DNA of 64,000 nt from an uncultured Clostridia bacterium (lineage in GTDB: Bacteria > Bacillota > Clostridia > Oscillospirales > Acutalibacteraceae): contig CANRAU010000005.1 in NCBI GenBank assembly GCA_947628665.1, positions 1 through 64,000 of the forward strand. The letters run 5' to 3'. Position 1 is the stretch's first letter; every line of letters begins with the position of its first letter. Shown piece by piece: positions 58,485 to 64,000 of this stretch. The notes under the pieces are model-generated. The model was not told the origin of the DNA, searched no databases, and saw only the letters and a list, made by a program, of their open reading frames with translations. The position numbers were made by a program, and so were the translations under genes.

Positions 58485-59199
58485 ACGCGACAAGTTGATC
58501 ACCGTGCTTACGGAGGATCGCGGCGTACTGCGCGCCTTTGTGCGCGGCGCTAAGGCAGTGAAAAGCAAAAAGCAGGCGGCGACCACCAAATTCTGCTATG
58601 CGCATCTCCGCCTTGCGACAACGCGGGACAGCTACATAGTCGAGGAAGCGCAGTGCATCGAGCAGTTTTTTGCGCTTCGGGACAATATCGAAAAATTGGC
58701 GCTCGCCGAGTATTTTTTGGAGCTCGGCTTTGTGTTCGCCCCGCCCGAAGAGGATGCGCACGAGCTTTTGCGCGTGCTGCTCAATTCGATGTATATGCTT
58801 GCCAACGGCAAGCGCCCGCCCTTGTTTTTGAAAGCCGTTACGGAGCTTCGCGTGCTGACGATTTCGGGCTATGCGCCGAATTTGGTGGCCTGCGAACGCT
58901 GCGGGACGTTTGAAACGCCCACCATGTATTTTGATATGGAACAGGGGCTTTTATACTGTGAAAACTGCGCGCCCGCAACCGCGCCGTTTGCATTGCCGCT
59001 CGGCGTCGTCAGCGCCATGCGGCATATCGTGTTTTCGCCGCTTCGCGCGCTGTACAATTTTGCGCTGGACGCCGATCTGCTCGAGGAGTTATCCTATATC
59101 ACCGAAACCTGCCTGCTGCGGCAGGCACAGCATACATTCAAAACGCTGGAATTTTACCGTGCCGTTTGTATGCCGCAGAATAAGGAAAATACAACATGA
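58435..59199 (+). CDS. recO: DNA repair protein RecO
   Basis: RecO anneals DNA and helps load RecA on SSB-coated strands. The 254 residues have an N-terminal OB fold (LQTRGLILKEQSIGERDKLI), a helical domain, and a zinc-binding set C153/C156 (CERCG) and C175/C178 (CENC). The ATG at 58435 has AGGAGGAA upstream, inside the yqzL ORF. Its stop overlaps the mutS2 start by four bases (ATGA). Confidence 0.96.
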   Translation: MHLQTRGLILKEQSIGERDKLITVLTEDRGVLRAFVRGAKAVKSKKQAATTKFCYAHLRLATTRDSYIVEEAQCIEQFFALRDNIEKLALAEYFLELGFVFAPPEEDAHELLRVLLNSMYMLANGKRPPLFLKAVTELRVLTISGYAPNLVACERCGTFETPTMYFDMEQGLLYCENCAPATAPFALPLGVVSAMRHIVFSPLRALYNFALDADLLEELSYITETCLLRQAQHTFKTLEFYRAVCMPQNKENTT

Positions 59200-61574
59200 A
59201 CAAGCACTTTGAAGCCTTGGAGCTTCCCAAAATCTTAAAACGGCTTGCAGAGCTTACCGCCTGCGAGGAGGCCTATGACGCGGCATTGCAGCTGCTCCCA
59301 GAGACGGACTTCTTTGCCGCACAGCAGTTGCTTTCGCAAACGGAAGCGGCGCATATTTTGATTGCCAAATTCGGCGCGCCGTCGTTCGGCGGGCTTCGCA
59401 ACGTCAACAACGCCCTGCACCGCGCGCAGGCGGGTTCTACGCTCTCCATGCGGGAACTGCTCGATATTGCGGGAACGCTGCGGGTGCTTCGCGGCATCCT
59501 TGTATGGCGCGAAAAAAGCGCGGGTATGCAAACGGCGATCGACGATCTGTTCGGGGACATTTGCGCCAACAAATATCTGGAGGATAAAATCAACGCGGCG
59601 ATTCTGTCGGAGGACGAAATGTCCGACAACGCCTCGGCGGAGCTGAAAACCATTCGGCGCAAAATTCGTGCGCAGGATGCGCATATCCGCGCGCAGTTGG
59701 AAAAGCTCATCCATTCGCCGACGTATAAAAACAGCCTGCAGGAAGCCATCGTGACCCAACGCAACGGGCGGTTCGTCGTCCCCGTCAAAAGTGAGCGGCG
59801 CACCGAGATCGCGGGCATGGTACACGACACCTCCGCCAGCGGTTCTACCGTGTTCATCGAGCCTGCGTCCGTTGTGGAGGCAAACAACGAGATCAAGGTG
59901 TTGGAAAGCAGGGAGCGCGACGAGATCGAGCGCATTTTGACCGAGCTTTCCGCCGAAGCGGGTACGTTTTACGACAGCATCCGCATCGGATTTGAAAGCG
60001 CCGTGGCGCTGAATCTGATCTTTTCCAAGGCGAATCTTGCCTATCAAATGAAAGCGAGCAAGCCGATTTTGAATGCGGCGGGGGAGATCGAGCTGAAAAA
60101 AGCCCGCCATCCACTTTTGGACGGCAAAACCGCTGTGCCAATCGACGTGCGTTTGGGCAGCGATTTTGACGCTTTGGTCATTACAGGGCCGAATACGGGC
60201 GGCAAAACGGTCTCCATTAAAACGCTGGGACTTTTAACGCTCATGGCCGCCTGCGGGCTGTATATCCCGGCGGCGGACAATTCCCGCGTGGCGGTGTTCC
60301 AAAACGTGTTGGCGGACATCGGCGACGAACAGAGCATCGAGCAGTCGCTCTCGACCTTCTCGGCGCATATGACCAATTTGGTCGCCATCGACCGCGAGAC
60401 CAACGACAGCACGCTGGTGCTCATCGACGAACTCGGCGCGGGTACAGACCCTGCCGAGGGCGCAGCGCTTGCCGTCGCCATTTTGGAAGCGCTGCGGCAA
60501 AAGGGGGCGAAGATCGCCGCGACCACGCACTATTCCGAATTAAAGGAATACGCCCTGAGTACCCCGCGCGTGGAAAACGCCTCCTGCGAATTTTCTGTGG
60601 AGACCCTGCGTCCGACGTACAAATTGCTCATCGGCGTACCCGGACGTTCCAATGCGTTCGCCATTTCCGCGCGGTTGGGACTGCGGCAGGAGATCATTGC
60701 CCAGGCGCAGGGCTTGATGACCTCCGAAGAAAAGCGGTTCGAGGACGTTGTGGATACGCTCGAGCAGACGCGCGCCGAAATGGAACGGGAAAAGCAGAGG
60801 ACTTTGGAACTGCAAACCGAAATCAACCGCGTGCGGGAAAGCGCGCAGAAAAAATATGAGGAAGCCGCCGCAAAAAGCGAAAAGGAATTGGAACGCGCGC
60901 GCAAGGAAGCCGCCCGCTTGGTGGAAAACGCCCGCCGCGCGGCAAATTCCCTGTTGATGGAGGTCGACCGCCTGAAAAAAGAGCAGGCGAAAGAGAAAAA
61001 CGCCGCCGAAATGGCGCGCAAGGCCAAGGCAGCGATGAAATCGCATTTGAATGCGATCGACGACCTTACCGCAGAGCGTTTCGACGATGCCGCGGACGAC
61101 GATTACGTGCTTCCGCGCGCGCTACAAATCGGTGACGCGGTGTTCGTGACCACGCTCGGCACGAACGGTACGGTCGTATCGCTCCCCGACGGCAAGGGGA
61201 ATTTGGAGATTCAGGCGGGCGCGATGAAAATGAAGGTCGCACAGGAAAATCTGCGCCTGCGCTCGGGAAAGGCCAAGCCAAGCGGTTTGCCGAGACGAAC
61301 GGGCGTTTCGCACGACCGCGCGCCCGTAAGCGGCGCGATGCGCGTGGATCTGCGCGGCAAAAACGCCGAGGAAGCCATTCTTGATTTGGATCAGTTCTTG
61401 GACAGCGCTGTGCGTGCGGGCTTAAATGAGGTGACCATCGTACACGGCAAGGGTACGGGCGTGTTGCGCAAAGCTGTGCAGACGCATTTGCGCACGCACC
61501 CCAATATCCGCACCTTCCGTTTGGGCGTATACGGCGAGGGCGAGGACGGCGTCACCATTGCGGAGCTGCAGTAA
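59196..61574 (+). CDS. mutS2: Endonuclease MutS2
   Basis: MutS2 suppresses homologous recombination and acts in ribosome rescue at collided ribosomes in B. subtilis. The 792 residues have the MutS-like clamp and lever, the ATPase with Walker A GPNTGGKTVSIKTLGLL (about residues 330-346) and LIDELGAGTDPAEGAALA, a long coiled coil (about 510-625) and the C-terminal Smr nuclease domain (MRVDLRGKNAEEA, TIVHGKGTG). It overlaps recO by four bases. Confidence 0.97.
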   Translation: MNKHFEALELPKILKRLAELTACEEAYDAALQLLPETDFFAAQQLLSQTEAAHILIAKFGAPSFGGLRNVNNALHRAQAGSTLSMRELLDIAGTLRVLRGILVWREKSAGMQTAIDDLFGDICANKYLEDKINAAILSEDEMSDNASAELKTIRRKIRAQDAHIRAQLEKLIHSPTYKNSLQEAIVTQRNGRFVVPVKSERRTEIAGMVHDTSASGSTVFIEPASVVEANNEIKVLESRERDEIERILTELSAEAGTFYDSIRIGFESAVALNLIFSKANLAYQMKASKPILNAAGEIELKKARHPLLDGKTAVPIDVRLGSDFDALVITGPNTGGKTVSIKTLGLLTLMAACGLYIPAADNSRVAVFQNVLADIGDEQSIEQSLSTFSAHMTNLVAIDRETNDSTLVLIDELGAGTDPAEGAALAVAILEALRQKGAKIAATTHYSELKEYALSTPRVENASCEFSVETLRPTYKLLIGVPGRSNAFAISARLGLRQEIIAQAQGLMTSEEKRFEDVVDTLEQTRAEMEREKQRTLELQTEINRVRESAQKKYEEAAAKSEKELERARKEAARLVENARRAANSLLMEVDRLKKEQAKEKNAAEMARKAKAAMKSHLNAIDDLTAERFDDAADDDYVLPRALQIGDAVFVTTLGTNGTVVSLPDGKGNLEIQAGAMKMKVAQENLRLRSGKAKPSGLPRRTGVSHDRAPVSGAMRVDLRGKNAEEAILDLDQFLDSAVRAGLNEVTIVHGKGTGVLRKAVQTHLRTHPNIRTFRLGVYGEGEDGVTIAELQ

Positions 61575-61616
61575 CGCGGTGAAATGCATAAAACGGTGAC
61601 CGCCGAAAAATGTCAG

Positions 61617-61645
61617 TTGCAAAATACCGAGGGCTATGATAGAAT
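61617..61645 (+). promoter_or_regulatory. Sigma-A promoter of the lipoprotein gene
   Basis: TTGCAA at 61617-61622 and TAGAAT at 61640-61645, spacing 17 bp. The predicted start near 61652 gives a leader of about 185 nt, far longer than usual here. Confidence 0.6.
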
Positions 61646-61649
61646 ATTT

Positions 61650-61836
61650 ATAACCGAAGGGAGGTAAAAACCGTACGCCGCAGGAAACCGTGTGGCGTTC
61701 AGCTTTTTTCGGTTATGTTGACCTTACGAAGCCGTACACTCCGCAGCCGGAGCGTATCCCATCGTAATGCATCTGTTACGTTCACGGCGTTATGTATGTC
61801 AACCGCCATGCGGTAAAAAAATTTGGAGGTCATGTT
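61650..61836 (+). other. Long structured leader before the lipoprotein gene
   Basis: ATAACCGAA at 61650-61658 pairs exactly with 61708-61716, closing a 49-nt loop that contains ACGCC/GGCGT pairing, an A-rich bulge and a polyT stretch. Another 120 nt follow before the gene, with no clear ORF. It could be a regulatory RNA; no known riboswitch class was recognised. Confidence 0.4.
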
Positions 61837-62256
61837 ATGCAAAAAAGAATTTTTTGGGCTGCACTTGTTTTGATGGTGTTCGTTTTGGTCGCAGTCGCCT
61901 GCGGTAAGAAAGACGGCGGTGCAAATAGCAATGAGCCGTTTTCCTATACGACGGAAGCGGACGGTACGATGTACGTGACCAATGTTTACGGCGATTTGAT
62001 CCCCGTGACCACCGGCGCGGACGGCAGCATGGAAATGCTGGAGGATCTGTATACCAAAACGCTTGCGCAGGTCGAAGAAGAGAAGAAGGCTTTGGAAACC
62101 GCAAGCAAAAACGCGAGCGCCACGAAGTCCCCGGACGAGAGTCAGGCAAACGCTTCCCAGGGCGGCACGACCGAAAGCCAAAGCAAAGGCAGCGGCATTC
62201 AGGTCGGCTCGGAGAATGCACAGGGTGACGGCAAAGAGGCCGTTATCGTTTGGTAA
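61837..62256 (+). CDS. Putative lipoprotein of unknown function
   Basis: A 139-residue lipoprotein: signal segment RIFWAALVLMVFVLVAVAC with lipobox Cys C22, so it should be lipid-anchored on the outer face of the membrane. A short folded part (TTEADGTMYVTNVYGDLIPV) is followed by a helix (MLEDLYTKTLAQVEEEKKAL) and a Ser/Gln/Gly-rich disordered tail. The ATG at 61837 has TTTGGAGGTC upstream; upstream in-frame codons lack one. No family was recognised. It sits between mutS2 and ylxM-ffh. Confidence 0.8.
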   Translation: MQKRIFWAALVLMVFVLVAVACGKKDGGANSNEPFSYTTEADGTMYVTNVYGDLIPVTTGADGSMEMLEDLYTKTLAQVEEEKKALETASKNASATKSPDESQANASQGGTTESQSKGSGIQVGSENAQGDGKEAVIVW

Positions 62257-62277
62257 GCGTTTTCTCAAAAATTGCGC

Positions 62278-62306
62278 TTGACAAGGACGGAAATATTTAG
62301 TATAAT
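62278..62306 (+). promoter_or_regulatory. Perfect consensus sigma-A promoter before ylxM-ffh
   Basis: TTGACA at 62278-62283 and TATAAT at 62301-62306, 17 bp apart. The predicted start near 62313 lies inside the terminator-like hairpin at 62311-62345. Confidence 0.88.
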
Positions 62307-62310
62307 ATCA

Positions 62311-62345
62311 CCCTGTAAAGTGAAAAACTTTACAGGGCTTTTTAT
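62311..62345 (+). terminator. Terminator-like hairpin at the predicted start of the ylxM mRNA
   Basis: CCCTGTAAAG at 62311-62320 pairs exactly with 62328-62337 (10 bp, loop TGAAAAA), then CTTTTTAT. It can end the upstream lipoprotein transcript. Because the ylxM promoter lies just before it, the new transcript would begin within the left arm, which may weaken it or make a 5' stabilising stem. Confidence 0.75.
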
Positions 62346-62364
62346 ACGAAAGGGGAGGTTTAAA

Positions 62365-62727
62365 GTGGCAGACAACGTTCAGATAGCGATTCTGCTGGAC
62401 TTTTACGGCGAAATGCTGACGGAAAAGCAGCGGGATTTTCTTGGCTATTATTATAACGACGACCTTTCCCTTTCGGAGATCGCCGCAAACGAGGGGATCA
62501 CCCGTCAGGGCGTGCGCGACGCCATTAAACGCGCCGAAACGCTGCTTTATGAAATGGAGAGCAAGCTCGGCTTTGTGGCGCAGCTCGGCGAGATCAAAAA
62601 GAATCTCCGCCAAATTATCACCTGTGCGGAGGAGATCAACGCTTACAACTTGGAGCATGGGCTTTCCCGCGAGATCAATGAAACCACCGTTCGCATCAAG
62701 TCGCTGGCGCTGGACGTCATTGAATGA
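62365..62727 (+). CDS. ylxM: YlxM family SRP-associated protein
   Basis: A 120-residue YlxM/p13 family protein. It has a sigma-like HTH region (LLDFYGEMLTEKQRDFLGYY, SLSEIAANEGITRQGVRDAI, residues about 8-50) and a helical C-terminus. YlxM binds SRP components and modulates Ffh GTPase activity in Streptococcus. The start is GTG at 62365 after GGGGAGG. It lies 12 bp before ffh, the universal partner. Confidence 0.94.
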   Translation: MADNVQIAILLDFYGEMLTEKQRDFLGYYYNDDLSLSEIAANEGITRQGVRDAIKRAETLLYEMESKLGFVAQLGEIKKNLRQIITCAEEINAYNLEHGLSREINETTVRIKSLALDVIE

Positions 62728-62739
62728 GGATAAGAGCAT

Positions 62740-64000
62740 ATGGCATTTGAAGGATTATCCGACAGACTGGAATCTGCTTTTAAACGTCTGCGCAGCAAAG
62801 GTAGCCTCAATGAAAATGACGTGAAGGAGGCCATGCGCGAGGTGCGTTTGGCGCTCTTGGAAGCGGACGTCAACTATAAGGTCGCCAAGGATTTCACCAA
62901 TAAGGTCACCGAACGTGCCATCGGCGCGCAGGTCATGGAAAGCCTGACGCCCGCGCAAATGGTTGTGAAGATCGTCAACGAGGAATTGACCGCGTTGATG
63001 GGCGGCACGGGCTCTCGCTTGGCGAGCGCGGCGCACGGACCCACCATCGTGATGATGTGCGGGCTGCAGGGTTCGGGTAAAACCACGCACTGCGCCAAGA
63101 TCGCGCGCAAGCTCAAGGGCGAAGGACACCGTCCGCTTTTGGTCGCGTGCGACGTGTACCGTCCCGCAGCGATCAAGCAGCTGCAGGTCGTCGGGGAGCA
63201 GGTGGACGTCCCCGTATTCGAAATGGGGCAGATCGACCCCGTCGAAATTGCCGAAAACGCCGTGCGCCATGCGAAAGATCACGGCTATGACTATGTGTTT
63301 ATCGACACGGCGGGTCGTTTGCATATCGACGAAGCGCTCATGCAGGAGCTGCAGAACATCAAGTCCAAAATCCACCCGCATGAAATTCTGCTGGTGGTTG
63401 ACGCGATGACCGGCCAGGACGCCGTGACCGTGGCGACGGGCTTTAACGACGCTTTGGGCATCGACGGTTTGGTGCTGACCAAGCTCGACGGCGATACCCG
63501 CGGCGGCGCGGCGCTCTCCGCAAGAGCCGTGACCGGAAAGCCGATCAAATTTGTCGGTACGGGCGAAAAGCTGGACGCGCTCGATTATTTTTACCCCGAC
63601 CGTATGGCCTCCCGCATTTTGGGCATGGGCGACGTGCTTTCGCTGATCGAAAAAGCGGAAATGACGCTGGATGAAAAAAAGGCGGAGGAACTGGAAAAGA
63701 AGCTGCGTAAAAGCAAATTCGATTTGAACGATCTGCTTGACCAGCTCCAGCAGGTGCGCAAGCTCGGCTCTATGAAGGATATTCTGTCCATGCTTCCGGG
63801 CGTGGGCAATAAGTTGCGGGATGTGGATATCGACGAACGGCAGTTCGACCGCGTGCAGGCGATCATCCGTTCCATGACCCCGCAGGAGCGCGCAAAGCCC
63901 GAGATCATCAATCCCTCGCGGAAGCGGCGCATTGCAGCGGGCTGCGGGATGCAGGTGGAGGACGTCAATAAGCTGCTCGCCCAGCATCGGCAAATGCTTA
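62740..64000 (+). CDS. ffh: Signal recognition particle protein Ffh (3' end missing)
   Basis: Ffh binds signal sequences at the ribosome and targets membrane proteins. The visible 420 codons contain the N domain, the GTPase with GLQGSGKTTHCAKIA (about residues 108-122), DVYRPAAIKQL, DTAGRLH, TKLDGDTRGGAALS, and most of the Met-rich M domain with the basic SRKRRIAAGCG near 390. The reading frame is open to the last base, so about 25-35 residues lie beyond the window. The ATG at 62740 follows GAGGATAAG. Confidence 0.98.
   Translation, partial: MAFEGLSDRLESAFKRLRSKGSLNENDVKEAMREVRLALLEADVNYKVAKDFTNKVTERAIGAQVMESLTPAQMVVKIVNEELTALMGGTGSRLASAAHGPTIVMMCGLQGSGKTTHCAKIARKLKGEGHRPLLVACDVYRPAAIKQLQVVGEQVDVPVFEMGQIDPVEIAENAVRHAKDHGYDYVFIDTAGRLHIDEALMQELQNIKSKIHPHEILLVVDAMTGQDAVTVATGFNDALGIDGLVLTKLDGDTRGGAALSARAVTGKPIKFVGTGEKLDALDYFYPDRMASRILGMGDVLSLIEKAEMTLDEKKAEELEKKLRKSKFDLNDLLDQLQQVRKLGSMKDILSMLPGVGNKLRDVDIDERQFDRVQAIIRSMTPQERAKPEIINPSRKRRIAAGCGMQVEDVNKLLAQHRQML

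Overview
The window looks like chromosomal DNA of a spore-forming Clostridia (Firmicutes). The evidence is the sporulation genes (spoVAC, spoVAD, ylbJ, yqfC, yqfD), Gram-positive division genes (sepF, divIVA, zapA), ireB, ylxM next to ffh, mutS2, PolC-era style housekeeping clusters and many TTG starts. Codons are mostly G/C-ending. No rRNA, tRNA, CRISPR array or complete insertion sequence was seen. The genus cannot be fixed from sequence alone.

Layout. 1-4946: a non-coding stretch, then carAB, preceded by a leader with promoter, short Phe-rich ORF, U-rich tract and intrinsic terminator, plus a second promoter just before carA. 4964-11372: a run of five hairpins, then a CobO-like adenosyltransferase, a Cys-rich redox protein and two large glycosidases (GH36-like, GH31). 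11411-15162: rlmA, zapA, a U32 family protein and dut. 15168-16153 (minus): three small proteins of unknown function. 16216-19075: a YfcE-like phosphodiesterase, nagA and a Gfo/Idh/MocA oxidoreductase. 19114-21056: an AT-richer block with two GNAT acetyltransferases and a small P-loop kinase-like protein, followed by a hairpin-dense repeat (21138-21545). 21565-23228 (minus): spoVAC, spoVAD and a 54-residue membrane protein where spoVAE would be expected. 23351-24720: an orphan ABC ATPase, ireB and an unknown 97-residue protein.

24892-32743 (minus): alaS, a HIT protein, comEC, holA, an RNase M5-like TOPRIM protein and an asparaginase, apparently one transcript from a consensus promoter at 32808-32836. 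32930-34600: fhs, alone. 34676-34999 (minus): an SCP2 domain protein. 35237-51992: a long co-directional block with a lysophospholipase-like hydrolase, miaB, ylbF, mutS, mutL, miaA, an HlyD-like protein, yggS, sepF, divIVA, lspA, an RluA-type pseudouridine synthase, a Cof-type phosphatase, split transketolase and a half-size EamA protein. This joins mismatch repair, tRNA A37 modification and cell-division functions. 52121-53689 (minus): a small XRE regulator, a Cys-motif protein and ylbJ. 53793-61574: yqfC, yqfD, phoH, ybeY, dgkA, era, yqzL, recO and mutS2, the standard Firmicutes order without yqfF and cdd. 61837 to the end: a small lipoprotein behind a structured leader, then ylxM and ffh; ffh runs off the right edge.

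The best leads for something undescribed are the pyrBI-like leader before carAB, the hairpin array before the CobO-like gene, the spoVA operon with an unfamiliar third gene, the unknown three-gene minus operon, and a hairpin-terminator placed at the predicted start of the ylxM-ffh transcript.
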